From the NCBI GenBank assembly GCA_020630975.1, contig JAHDID010000031.1, positions 1 through 63,047 of the forward strand: DNA of 63,047 nucleotides. Reading direction: 5' to 3'. Made by a program: the position numbers and the translations under genes. The stretch's first letter is position 1; every line of letters starts with the position of its first letter. This document shows positions 33,356 to 42,373 of the stretch, piece by piece. This stretch comes from Verrucomicrobiota bacterium. Its GTDB lineage: Bacteria; Verrucomicrobiota; Verrucomicrobiia; Verrucomicrobiales; DEV007. The notes beneath the pieces were generated by a model. The model searched no databases and was not told the origin of the DNA. It worked only from the letters and a program-made list of their open reading frames with translations.

Positions 33356-35599
33356 ATGAGTGCCGCCGTAGAGACGACCCCTAGGCAAAGGCTGGTTGCC
33401 ATTTGTATACTGGTACTGCTCGGTGCACTAGCAGGCTTTTTGGGGCGTGGCCTAGGTGGGGTAAGTTTTATCAGTGGCGATAGTAGCGCCTGGATGCCAC
33501 AGGACACGTCTGAGAGTCGATTGTTTGACCGATTTAGCGAGCGCTTTGGTGCTATCGATATGCTGCTGGTCAGCTGGGAGGGGTGCGATGTCGGTGATCC
33601 CATACTGAGCCAAGTCTCGGCAGAGATCGAGAGGCGCGACAGTGCACAGGCAGAGCTAGAGGGGCGGCCGCGCTACTTCGAGGCGGTGATCGACTATCGG
33701 AGTCTCAGAGAGGCGCTGGCATCGCCTGGTCTAGCCCCTGAGATCTTGGATGAGAATCTGCGGCAGCGAACCGAGGGATTTCTAGTCGGGCGAGATGGCC
33801 AGGCAGGAATGATCGTCGTCGAGGGCTCTGCCTACTGCGCCGACAATCGGCCAGACGCACTGGGCCTAGTGACAGATGTGTGCGACGATATACTGGGAGA
33901 GGAGAAACAGATCCGTCTAGGAGGACCGACGTTTTTAGCTGTCAGCGCTAGCGACACGACTCGGCGGACGCTGCTGGTGGTAGCCCCCATGGTGGCGGGG
34001 CTCGGACTGGTGGTGCTGCTGATCATGCTGCGGCATGTGCAGATGGCCATGGTCTGCTTTGTCACCAGTGGTATGGCGGCTCTTTACAGTGTCGCTGCTA
34101 TCGACCTGGCTGGCGAGGGGTTGGGGGACCTGCTGGTGATCGTGCCGAGTCTGGCGCAGCTCCTGGCTATGTCGAATGCCATCCATTTTTACAACTACTA
34201 TGCCGAGTCCTACCGCGAGCAGGGTTATGCTGGCATCGCTTGGCGCCATGCGATTCGTTCTGGCTGGTTGCCCACTGTAGCAGCGGCTTTGTCTACTATT
34301 GTTGGTTTTGCTGCCTTGGCTTCGAGTAATCTCAAGGTCGCTTCTGACTTTGCGATATTTGGAGGAGTGGCAGTTGGGATATCGGCGATCACAGTCCTGT
34401 TAGCCGTACCTGCCGCATTGGTGGTGTTTCAGCCGGTGCCCAAGGAGGAGAGTCGGTTCGACAAAGGTCTGGTTCGGTTCCTCGACTGGATCACTCAGCG
34501 GCAGCGTTGGCAGATCGCTATCACATCGTTACTGTTTCTGGGTTTTGCCGGTTATGGACTGCGGCATCTGGAGTCGGATGTGAGGCTGGAGACTTTTTTC
34601 AAATCCGACTCGGCTTTTCTAGCGGATTTTAGGTGGTACGAAGAGCGATTCGCAGCGCCTCAGGTGTCAGAGCTCATGATCACCTATGCGGCGTCTGAGG
34701 AGACGGAGCAATCGGCGTTTCAGAAGTTTAAGTTTATCCAACGGCTCACCAAGGCTATCGGCGAAATCGACGAGGGGTATGTGGTGTTTTCGCCCCTAGT
34801 CTACGCAGGTGGTTTAGCATCGGACCTGACCGTGGTGCAGAAGTACTTTGCCTACAAAGAGGTGCTCGATCAGGCGATCGAGGCAGGGTGGATAGTCAGG
34901 GATGATGAGGGCGAGCACTGGCGGATCAGTGTGCGCCATCCTCCCGAGCCAGTGCCACATCTCTCCAAGTTCAATCAAGAGGTGGCAGAGGAGATCCAGC
35001 TGGCCAAAGAACGGGCTGATATACCGATTGGCATTACCCTCACCGGGGCTTACCAGCTATTTTCGAATGCTCAGGATGGTCTGCTGCGCCAGTTGTTGCG
35101 CTCCTTCTTGTTGGCATTCCTAGTCATCACTCCGATGATCATCATCTTTCTGCGTAGCTTCAAGATGGGGCTGATCGCTATCTTGGGAAATGTCTTCCCC
35201 CTGGTCTTGTTCTTCGGCGGGCTAGGGTGGTTTTTTCTGCGCATCGATATCGCGATGATGACGATCGCAGCCGTGGCGTTTGGTATCGCAGTCGATGACA
35301 CGGTACACTACCTGACCTGGCTCGGGCGCGGCTATCGCAAACAGGGACCGGATCACGATCCCGTCAGCTATGCCTTTCGCAACAGCGCTGTAGCCATCGT
35401 CCAGACCACTATGGTGCTCAGTGTCGGGATGATGGGCTATTTCTGGGGAGAGTTTGGCCCATCGGTACGATTTGGCATGAGCTCGGCGATCGTGCTGTTG
35501 ATCGCGGCGGCAGGTGATCTGTTGTTTCTCCCGAGTTTGATACGGTGTTTACGTGCAGGACGTAGTAGGATGTCACCAATCATTCCGTCAGATGATTGA
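33356..35599 (+). CDS. MMPL/RND-family exporter-like protein
   Basis: This encodes 747 residues with two halves, each containing a large periplasmic loop and a bundle of hydrophobic helices. The first half has VAPMVAGLGLVVLLIMLRHV, VTSGMAALYSVAAIDLAGEG and the amphipathic turn NAIHFYNYYAESYREQGYAG. The second half has IAMMTIAAVAFGIAVDDTVH followed by YLTWLGRGYRKQG, the family signature with the GxxxDD acidic pair that carries protons. The N-terminal loop (SGDSSAWMPQDTSESRLFDR) is typical of this family. These proteins move lipids or hydrophobic compounds using the proton gradient. It starts 27 bases after the rhomboid gene. The cargo is unknown. Confidence 0.85.
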   Translation: MSAAVETTPRQRLVAICILVLLGALAGFLGRGLGGVSFISGDSSAWMPQDTSESRLFDRFSERFGAIDMLLVSWEGCDVGDPILSQVSAEIERRDSAQAELEGRPRYFEAVIDYRSLREALASPGLAPEILDENLRQRTEGFLVGRDGQAGMIVVEGSAYCADNRPDALGLVTDVCDDILGEEKQIRLGGPTFLAVSASDTTRRTLLVVAPMVAGLGLVVLLIMLRHVQMAMVCFVTSGMAALYSVAAIDLAGEGLGDLLVIVPSLAQLLAMSNAIHFYNYYAESYREQGYAGIAWRHAIRSGWLPTVAAALSTIVGFAALASSNLKVASDFAIFGGVAVGISAITVLLAVPAALVVFQPVPKEESRFDKGLVRFLDWITQRQRWQIAITSLLFLGFAGYGLRHLESDVRLETFFKSDSAFLADFRWYEERFAAPQVSELMITYAASEETEQSAFQKFKFIQRLTKAIGEIDEGYVVFSPLVYAGGLASDLTVVQKYFAYKEVLDQAIEAGWIVRDDEGEHWRISVRHPPEPVPHLSKFNQEVAEEIQLAKERADIPIGITLTGAYQLFSNAQDGLLRQLLRSFLLAFLVITPMIIIFLRSFKMGLIAILGNVFPLVLFFGGLGWFFLRIDIAMMTIAAVAFGIAVDDTVHYLTWLGRGYRKQGPDHDPVSYAFRNSAVAIVQTTMVLSVGMMGYFWGEFGPSVRFGMSSAIVLLIAAAGDLLFLPSLIRCLRAGRSRMSPIIPSDD

Positions 35600-35715
35600 G
35601 GGCGGGTTCAGGGCAGAAAAGATTATGACACTGGTTACCCTTCAATGATGCCAGTGGCTTAAGAAAGCGTGAGTGGGACTAATGCGATTGTAGATGGGCT
35701 GACGAGGGGGGATTT

Positions 35716-37128
35716 CTATTTGTAGCTCAAATACCAGAGTATGTCGTCTTCTGAGCTTGAAAGATGTTTGTATTTACCGCTATCGTCGGAGCCGTTTTTT
35801 CCGACTGAGTAGATTAGCGGTGACTCTGTGTCGCCGGATAATGGGAGATAGATGAATAGCTTTCCTGAGAATGGGTCTACAAGTATTGAGGCATCTTCTA
35901 GATAGGTCGGTACTAACTCTTGGATACTTGTAGCGTAGTACCCAGCGTGAAGTCGATAGCACTCCATCGCAGTCGCTATCTGAGCCATTCGCAGATTTGC
36001 CTCCAAGCGCCTCTGCACATTCATCAGTCCATCGACTGGTAGTATGCGTTCCATCTGCCAGATTGAAAAGTACCATCGCTGATCGAGCCGTGGAGAGGTC
36101 GGTAGTAGATCTGCTCGGTTCCGCTCTTGTTCCTGAATCCACCAGAGCTTATACCAGCCGCTCGGGGCATAGACTATGGCATTATCGATCCATTCCTGGA
36201 TAAAATGAAGATAGTTTGGCAGACGGGCAACATCGACTGGTCGAAACCATAGACCATGTTCCATGCGGCTGCTGAGATCGATCGTAAGCGAGCGATCTTC
36301 CCATGCCTCTGCACGGAGGTTTAGATAAAGCCGCTCGTTGCTAGCTGATGGTGGTGGATAGTCTGCAAGGGCTGCTGCTATGAGTTCTAGTTGCTGGCGG
36401 TCCCAAGCTTTGGCCGCTAGCCCCTCCCAAAGCGCCGTTAGACTGATTCCACAATAAGCCGTCGCTGCTAGATATTTAATAATTCCAGGCCGGTTTTGTA
36501 GGTATTTACTGTACCTTAGGCTCGCGACTATATCCTCCAGTGCGGCACTGCCTTCGCCACATTGGACATGAGCTGCTGAGCGGTGCTTTAGCCCCCTGAT
36601 TAGTGCGAAAGACATATCTAGTTCATTGATCTGCCCGGCGCCTCTATCTGAATAGGCTTGGCTTGCATAGTCACCTCCGTTGATACTTTCTATTGCATAG
36701 TCTAATCCAGCGTGATCTACTGCGACTCGGAGGTACTCCGCTGCAGCAGCCTTAGCAGTATAGTCTTTTGTCAATTCGTCTGCGCCTAATCTCGCGGCGT
36801 CAAAGGGAATCGGTTGGCCTGATCTAGGTCCATAGTTGCCCTTAAAAGTATCAGTATCAAAGCTCTCGCTCTCTTCGGAAAAGTACCTATGGCCCAGCCG
36901 ATACCCCTCAGCTAGCAGCTCTACCACATCCACACCCTGTTTCTCGGGTGGCTCGAACCATTCGCCTGCGTTATGGCTCATCTCAATGTACCTTTGAAGT
37001 GCGTAATCGCCCCGTGTATTCTCGACACCGTAGAAGCTGCCTACTACTGCCCCTGTCCAGATCAGCCACCGCCAACCCCATGGAATGGTTAGCCAGCGTC
37101 GTCGGAGTCTCTGCAGCTTTGTTTTCAT
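35716..37128 (-). CDS. membrane-anchored protein with GspG-like C-terminal region
   Basis: This encodes 470 residues from the ATG at 37128, which overlaps the stop of the upstream gene as ATGA and so is supported by coupling. An N-terminal anchor (WLTIPWGWRWLIWTGAVVGS) is followed by a long mostly helical region. The last ~90 residues look like pseudopilin-derived domains: LRMAQIATAMECYRLHAGYY, then ATSIQELVPTYLEDASILVD, PFSGKLFIYLPLSGDTESPL and IYSVGKNGSDDSG. This tail is found in many hypothetical proteins of Planctomycetota and Verrucomicrobiota. There is no type II secretion gene nearby. Function is unknown. Confidence 0.65.
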   Translation of the reverse strand: MKTKLQRLRRRWLTIPWGWRWLIWTGAVVGSFYGVENTRGDYALQRYIEMSHNAGEWFEPPEKQGVDVVELLAEGYRLGHRYFSEESESFDTDTFKGNYGPRSGQPIPFDAARLGADELTKDYTAKAAAAEYLRVAVDHAGLDYAIESINGGDYASQAYSDRGAGQINELDMSFALIRGLKHRSAAHVQCGEGSAALEDIVASLRYSKYLQNRPGIIKYLAATAYCGISLTALWEGLAAKAWDRQQLELIAAALADYPPPSASNERLYLNLRAEAWEDRSLTIDLSSRMEHGLWFRPVDVARLPNYLHFIQEWIDNAIVYAPSGWYKLWWIQEQERNRADLLPTSPRLDQRWYFSIWQMERILPVDGLMNVQRRLEANLRMAQIATAMECYRLHAGYYATSIQELVPTYLEDASILVDPFSGKLFIYLPLSGDTESPLIYSVGKNGSDDSGKYKHLSSSEDDILWYLSYK

Positions 37129-37565
37129 GATCGGAAGAGGGGGAGACCAGCGATAGGACATAGCCTTTTCAGGCTAATCTTATTGATCTGTCGTTTTGAT
37201 GGGATGGTGCGGAGGCGGGTCAGCCAGTTCGCAAATTTGCTTAGGCTTCTTGTTATTAAGCTTGTCTGGCCGCCATCTGTAAAGAATGCATACTCGGATA
37301 GGTGAAGTGTGATTCCTTTTTCTGCCAAAAGGAGCATGAATTCAGGTTCTAAAACGGGGCCTCCAGCCATTGCGTCTCTACGCCAACCAAACCCAATGTC
37401 CGCAATATAGTGATTCTCAGGGAGATTAGAAAAATCAGGGCTTTTCACCCATTCTTTCAACGCTTCGACTTGTGGGGTGATTTCCCACTGTTTCTCACAA
37501 AGCCATGCGATCTCTTGATTGGTAGTTTCAGGATCTTCAGAGACGCGATTTATGGCGATAGGCAT
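37125..37565 (-). CDS. conserved small protein of unknown function
   Basis: This encodes 146 residues, without a signal or membrane segment. The recognisable features are WKTTNQEIAWLC-like TTNQEIAWLCEKQWEITPQV, YIADIGFGWRRDAMAGGPVL and PEFMLLLAEKGITLHLSEYA. The middle part vaguely resembles DUF4279-type proteins, but this is a weak comparison. The C-terminal ~40 residues are basic (SKFANWLTRLRTIPSKRQIN). It is translationally coupled to the downstream membrane protein by an ATGA overlap, so the two probably work together. Confidence 0.6.
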   Translation of the reverse strand: MPIAINRVSEDPETTNQEIAWLCEKQWEITPQVEALKEWVKSPDFSNLPENHYIADIGFGWRRDAMAGGPVLEPEFMLLLAEKGITLHLSEYAFFTDGGQTSLITRSLSKFANWLTRLRTIPSKRQINKISLKRLCPIAGLPLFRS

Positions 37566-37591
37566 GTCTTATAGGCTAACCTAAATGTGGA

Positions 37592-38137
37592 TCATTTTGA
37601 GCGGTTCCACTTATGCTTCATCCTGAGCATAGAATCCTCGTCGGTGAAGCGCTCGAGTTTGGCTATTTCTACCCAGGCGAGGTCGTGGGATTCTTCGTTG
37701 ATCTGGTAGTCACCATCTCCATCGTGGTAGACGACCATACGGACGTCGTAGTGGAGGTGCTCGGGATCCGTTTTGCGCGCAGGTATGGTGTGAATGTCGA
37801 GATCGAAGATCTGGGGGCTATCGGGTAGTGAGAGTTGGCTCAGGCCTGATTCTTCGCTAGCCTCTTGCATGACGACTTTGGCGATGTCTGTCTCGCCATC
37901 GGCATGGCCGCCTAGCTGTACCCATATATTGAGCTTACGGTGATGAGTTAGGAGAACCTTGGTGCGGGATGCATCTACTACCCAAGCACTGCCGGTGATG
38001 TGGCCTATCTGTAGGCTGCGCTCGAAGCAATCGTCATGGGCAGTGACGAAATCGATGAAACGCTGGCTGGTCACGGATTCTTCCGGATGGTGGGAGGCAT
38101 AATCTGCCAGTAGCGATAAGAGAGGCTCGCGATGCAT
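37592..38137 (-). CDS. Nudix hydrolase
   Basis: This encodes 181 residues from the ATG at 38137 (MHREPLLSLLADYASHHPEE). The frame is open 34 codons upstream, into the 3' end of the ankyrin gene. The Nudix box reads GGHADGETDIAKVVMQEASE followed by ESGL, which fits Gx5Ex7REUxEExGU with the Arg replaced by Gln in MQEASEE. The hydrolase removes nucleoside-diphosphate-linked groups; the substrate is unknown. The N-terminal extension (FVTAHDDCFERSLQIGHITG) fits Nudix proteins of the long type. The start is 36 bases downstream of the ankyrin gene stop. Confidence 0.85.
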   Translation of the reverse strand: MHREPLLSLLADYASHHPEESVTSQRFIDFVTAHDDCFERSLQIGHITGSAWVVDASRTKVLLTHHRKLNIWVQLGGHADGETDIAKVVMQEASEESGLSQLSLPDSPQIFDLDIHTIPARKTDPEHLHYDVRMVVYHDGDGDYQINEESHDLAWVEIAKLERFTDEDSMLRMKHKWNRSK

Positions 38138-38172
38138 GTGGTAGGTGAGTGGTGGAGAAAATCCTCTCAGCA

Positions 38173-40494
38173 CTAGCGCTGGATAATGACCATGTCGCCT
38201 AGTGAGCATCTGCCATAGTAGTATTTGGCGGCATTCCAAGGCACACGGACACAGCCGTGAGAAGCAGGGTAGCCAGGGCAGTTGCCAACGTGGATACCAA
38301 AGTCGCGACAGCTGACGCGCATGAAATATGGCATAGGCGACCCATAAATGGACGAGATGTGATCTTTGCTCTTTTGGGTGATCACATAGGTGCCAGGCTG
38401 GGTGCGGTAGCCAGACTTACCAGTGGAGCAGACCGAGGAATAGACCTGGGTACCGTTCTCGAAATAGCTGACTCGCTGGTCGGAGAGATCGACGATGATC
38501 TTGCGTGGCTGATGGTTGGGATCGCGGCCGTAGCAGATCTGCATCATTTTCACATCGTTGTACCAGGCACCGATAGCTACTGGGTAGAGATAGCGCCGCG
38601 ACGTCAGATTTTTGGCCCCGGCTTTTACCAATGCCTGAGCAACATCGTGGTTGCGCTTTACCGCTGCCATCATCAAAGGCCGCATCTTGCTATCGTATTT
38701 GAGCGCGCGGCGGAAGGTGGAGCTCTCGTCAAAGGTAGCAATGAAGCCCTCATTACAGGGCGATGGCTCCTGTATATTCGGATCGGCCCCATTGGCGAGC
38801 AGGGCTTTGGTGACATCGTACATCTCTCGTCCGATCGACCAGCCGAGCATGGACTGGCCATCGAGACAGCGACCATCGCCGATTTTGGCACCTGCATCGA
38901 TGAGGCTGAGCGCGGCATCTTTCTGCCCTGATCGGATCGCACGGGATACCCAGGACTCGCGCGCATCGAACATGGGGTTCGGATCGGCACCAGCTGCTAG
39001 CAGTGGCTTGAGTAGACTGAAGCGCTTTTCGTTGAGGACGTATTCCAGAGGGTCTTCACCGTTGGGGCCCTTTTGCTTCGGGTCGGCGCCATTCCCGAGG
39101 ATGACTTCGACTAGACTATCCTGCCCGGTGATGATAGCCCCCCAGAGATTGTCTCCGATGTCTGTGCCCATGGAGATGAGAGTCTGTACGGTCTCGACCG
39201 CGCCATCCTCTACTGCTGCATCCATGATGCGCTTGTCAGAGCCCTCTAGCTTGATCTCTGGACTGACTCCGGCATTGAGCAGTAGGCTCATGGTCGGATT
39301 GTCCCGATTGCGATAGGCTGCAGTGAACATCGGCTCTGGAAAGATCTCGGCTCGATTTTCGACGAGTGTGCGCACCAGTGCAGTATCGCCCGCTTCGATA
39401 GCTTGGCCTAGTGGGGTGAGACCGTCTTTATTCTTCGCATTCACATCGGCTCCTCTTGCGATGAGAAAGTCGACCATTTCATAGTTGCCCGTCTTGGCAG
39501 CAGTCATCAGCAGGCTGTCTCCTGCGGTGGACTGGGTCTCAATGGAGACGCCCTGGTCGAGCAGCGTGAGTAGCCAGTCGTGAGCATTGTCATTGATGGC
39601 CTCGATGATGAGAGGCTCGTCTGATGCACCCTTTCGATCGAGATTGGCGTCTGCCTCTATGGCTAAATGCGTGAGGTGACCATCGTCTTCCTGCAGGGCT
39701 AGAGAGAGTAGGTCGACACCTTCATAGCGTTCTTCGACATCAGCGCCTTTCTCCAGCAGGAGGGCGACCTCCTCGTACTCAAGCTCGTGGGCGGCCTCCA
39801 TCAGCAGAGGTTTCTCGGAGATTCCTTTTTGAGCGATCGATGCACCTTGAGTGATGAGGCGGCGCATCAGAGACACATCGTCCTGATCGGCAGCCAGGAC
39901 TAGTGCTGAGTGCGGTTGCTCACCTGTGCGGTTCACATCCACACCGAGGTCGAGCAGATAGTCGCGCAGCGGGATTCCAGCATCGCCCTCCTGGATCGCA
40001 GAGATCAGGTAGGGTAGACCGGGCTCTTTATCGATATTGATATTAGCTCCCAGCTGCTTCACCAGGCGGTTGGCTAGGGTGAAATCTTTCGCTTCCAGAG
40101 CGCGCTTTAGCGGTGTCATACCATCGGAGGTAGCTTCGTCTATGGTTTCGCTAACCTCTCTGGAGCGCACCAGCACTTGGTCGATGGCATCACTATCCTG
40201 CGAGATGATTGCCGCGTGGAGTGGGGTAAGACCATTGGCGGCCACTGATCCGAAGCTGATCCCTGCAGTGTCGTAGTTATCGAAAAGCGCCAGTTTGCCT
40301 TGGCGAACGGCTTGTATGAGACCATCGGCAGTGGGCTCGAGGTTCATCTCTCTGAGTTCGATCTTGGCCTGGCGAGTCTCCTCGTGGCGGAAGATGTAGT
40401 CTAACGAGCACGCGAAGGAGAGGCCCACAATCGAGATGAAGGCGAATACGAGAGTTTTAACCCTCGCAAATGACTTTGGGATCTGTCGGATCAT
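38173..40494 (-). CDS. ankyrin-repeat protein fused to an L,D-transpeptidase domain
   Basis: This encodes 773 residues. An N-terminal membrane segment (TLVFAFISIVGLSFACSLDY) places the rest outside the inner membrane. From about residue 45 to 640 there are roughly fifteen ankyrin repeats with the pattern GxTPLxxA, for example NGLTPLHAAIISQDSDAID, DGMTPLKRALEAKDFTLAN and DGLTPLGQAIEAGDTALVR. The last ~110 residues are a YkuD domain: KIIVDLSDQRVSYFENGTQV, MPYFMRVSCRDFGIHVGNCP and PGYPASHGCVRVPWNAAKYY, with catalytic Cys748. The enzyme would crosslink or anchor peptidoglycan while the ankyrin solenoid recruits a partner. The catalytic core is close to that at 16703 (YFMR...PGYPASHGC). The fusion is unusual. 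Confidence 0.9.
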   Translation of the reverse strand: MIRQIPKSFARVKTLVFAFISIVGLSFACSLDYIFRHEETRQAKIELREMNLEPTADGLIQAVRQGKLALFDNYDTAGISFGSVAANGLTPLHAAIISQDSDAIDQVLVRSREVSETIDEATSDGMTPLKRALEAKDFTLANRLVKQLGANINIDKEPGLPYLISAIQEGDAGIPLRDYLLDLGVDVNRTGEQPHSALVLAADQDDVSLMRRLITQGASIAQKGISEKPLLMEAAHELEYEEVALLLEKGADVEERYEGVDLLSLALQEDDGHLTHLAIEADANLDRKGASDEPLIIEAINDNAHDWLLTLLDQGVSIETQSTAGDSLLMTAAKTGNYEMVDFLIARGADVNAKNKDGLTPLGQAIEAGDTALVRTLVENRAEIFPEPMFTAAYRNRDNPTMSLLLNAGVSPEIKLEGSDKRIMDAAVEDGAVETVQTLISMGTDIGDNLWGAIITGQDSLVEVILGNGADPKQKGPNGEDPLEYVLNEKRFSLLKPLLAAGADPNPMFDARESWVSRAIRSGQKDAALSLIDAGAKIGDGRCLDGQSMLGWSIGREMYDVTKALLANGADPNIQEPSPCNEGFIATFDESSTFRRALKYDSKMRPLMMAAVKRNHDVAQALVKAGAKNLTSRRYLYPVAIGAWYNDVKMMQICYGRDPNHQPRKIIVDLSDQRVSYFENGTQVYSSVCSTGKSGYRTQPGTYVITQKSKDHISSIYGSPMPYFMRVSCRDFGIHVGNCPGYPASHGCVRVPWNAAKYYYGRCSLGDMVIIQR

Positions 40495-40657
40495 TCAGGC
40501 GCTTACGTTTGGTGCAGTGTGTCGGTAGACCAGAGACTCTGACGTGGGTCGGCGCTTAGCCTTAGGTCGCGATTACAGATTGTACACTAGGCTCTTGTGG
40601 GGTAAACCAAAACTTGGTGTGCCTAACAGAAACCTAGATTGACGGCTCTTTCGGGCC

Positions 40658-41563
40658 TTAGGCCAGAGGATCGAGCTCGGGCTTGAAGTCTGCAGCGTGG
40701 TAGGAGCTGCGAACTAGCGGCCCTGAAGCCACATGGCGAAAGCCCTTTTCCTTGGCGATCTGTCCTAGGTGGTCGAATACCTCTGGCTCGATATACTCCA
40801 CCACTGGCAAGTGCTTTGGCGTGGGGCGCAAGTATTGGCCCAAGGTCAGCACCGTCACCTCGTGCTCGCGCAGATCATCAAATGCCTGGAGTATCTCCTC
40901 CTCAGTCTCGCCGAGGCCGAGCATGATGCCGCTTTTCGTCGCGCAGCGGTAGCCCATGTCGTTGGCCATGTGGCGGGCGTTTTGTAGGACTTTGAGCGAG
41001 CGATGATACTCCGACTGAGAGCGTACCTTGTCGGACAGGCGCTCCACAGTTTCGATATTGTGATTAAAGATCCGAGGCTGAGCCTCCATCACCACCCAGA
41101 GGGCATCTTCTTTCCCCAAGAAATCGGGTGTCAGCACCTCGATCACCACATCGGGATTGATCTCTCGCACCTGGTAGATGGTATCGGCCATGTGGCAGGC
41201 ACCGCCATCGGGCAGATCGTCGCGAGCGACTGCGGTGATCACCACGTGGTTTAGCTCTAGGCGCTTCACAGCCTCGGCCACGCGCTGTGGCTCATCGGCC
41301 TCCAGCGTGAGTGGACGTCGAGTATCGACTGCGCAGAAACCACAGGCGCGGGTGCAGCGATCGCCAGCGATCATAAAAGTAGCCGTGCCTTGGCCCCAGC
41401 ACTCCCAGCGATTGGGGCACTGAGCCTCCTCGCAGACGGTGACTAGGCTGAGATCGTCGATCAGCTCCTTGGTATCCCAGAAGACTGGGTTGTTGGGTAG
41501 CTTCACCCGGATCCAGGGTGGTTTCTTCTCCTGATGGAGCTTGGGATCAATTCTGACAGCCAT
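40658..41563 (-). CDS. lipA: lipoyl synthase
   Basis: This encodes 301 residues. It is a radical-SAM enzyme that inserts two sulfur atoms into protein-bound octanoyl groups. The auxiliary cluster cysteines are Cys44, Cys49 and Cys55 (CEEAQCPNRWEC); the radical-SAM CxxxCxxC is Cys70, Cys74 and Cys77 (DRCTRACGFCAVDT). Further family blocks are VITAVARDDLPDGGACHMAD, VLTPDFLGKEDAL, IFNHNIETVERLSDKVR, KSGIMLGLGETEEE and TLGQYLRPTPKHLPV, ending with VASGPLVRSSYHAADFK. Length and motifs are complete. It stands alone; no lipB is seen in this window. Confidence 0.97.
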   Translation of the reverse strand: MAVRIDPKLHQEKKPPWIRVKLPNNPVFWDTKELIDDLSLVTVCEEAQCPNRWECWGQGTATFMIAGDRCTRACGFCAVDTRRPLTLEADEPQRVAEAVKRLELNHVVITAVARDDLPDGGACHMADTIYQVREINPDVVIEVLTPDFLGKEDALWVVMEAQPRIFNHNIETVERLSDKVRSQSEYHRSLKVLQNARHMANDMGYRCATKSGIMLGLGETEEEILQAFDDLREHEVTVLTLGQYLRPTPKHLPVVEYIEPEVFDHLGQIAKEKGFRHVASGPLVRSSYHAADFKPELDPLA

Positions 41564-41743
41564 TACTTACTGCTATATTGGAAAGAAAGATACGATCGGG
41601 AGGGATATCTGACACAGGATTGTGACGTTTGCCATGATAAATCCTTCCAAAGGAGGGAATGAAATTTGGCGGCCAAAACCGTAATCATTAGAATTTCAAT
41701 CGAAATAATGTAGGGTAGGATACCTTAACACAATAGTTTACCG

Positions 41744-42373
41744 ATGTTTACTGTTACCAGCACTTTGCCACTGCCTTGGAGTGATAGGCTGAACTTCCTG
41801 ACAGGTGAGCCTCAGGACCTGTTTCTGTTGTTTGCGCTATTCTTGTTTGTCTGCGCATTCATCACCGTGGTGTGTTGGCTGTATTTTTCTGGCAGATCGA
41901 GTGCTGAGACCGGCATGGTGTCTGGAGCTGGGGATTCCCTGGCGACAGACAGCGGCACACACAGCCACACTTTGCAGAGATTTTACCGTTACAATGAGTC
42001 GGGTTTTCGTGAAGTGGCCTTTGATTACGATGCGTTTCCTCATGTGGGGGCGGCCTCTCAGCTGCGCTCGGAGCACGTCTACCGCGAGGCTATCGACAAA
42101 GGCTGGGCGCGCTATGACGAGGCCTACAGCATCGTCCTACTCCACATCCCTGAGAATAAGGATGATCTGACGCTGATCCAAGGTCTCGATGAGGCGCGCC
42201 AGCAGCATCTCTACGACCTAGGCTGCTACACCTACGAGCAGATCTCTAGCTGGTCGCACCGTAGCTGCCGTATCCTAGCCAATGAGATGCGCTGCCATGA
42301 GGCACTCTACCGTGGTGACTGGCTGGGCCAGGCCAGGGCGCTGCATTTGGAGAAATATGGCGAGCGCATCTAG
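41744..42373 (+). CDS. membrane protein with helix-hairpin-helix-like C-terminal domain
   Basis: This encodes 209 residues. One transmembrane segment near the N-terminus (LFLLFALFLFVCAFITVVCW) is followed by a polar linker and a C-terminal domain. The last ~55 residues read DDLTLIQGLDEARQQHLYDL followed by GCYTYEQISSWSHRSCRIL. This matches the predicted flap-endonuclease-like/HhH module that in other bacteria begins DDLxxIxGIGPxxxxxLxxxGI. The canonical IGP turn is replaced by LDEA, so DNA binding is uncertain. The coding end overlaps the start of apbE by 17 bases, implying coupled expression. Similar proteins occur near membrane-complex genes in other phyla. Confidence 0.7.
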   Translation: MFTVTSTLPLPWSDRLNFLTGEPQDLFLLFALFLFVCAFITVVCWLYFSGRSSAETGMVSGAGDSLATDSGTHSHTLQRFYRYNESGFREVAFDYDAFPHVGAASQLRSEHVYREAIDKGWARYDEAYSIVLLHIPENKDDLTLIQGLDEARQQHLYDLGCYTYEQISSWSHRSCRILANEMRCHEALYRGDWLGQARALHLEKYGERI

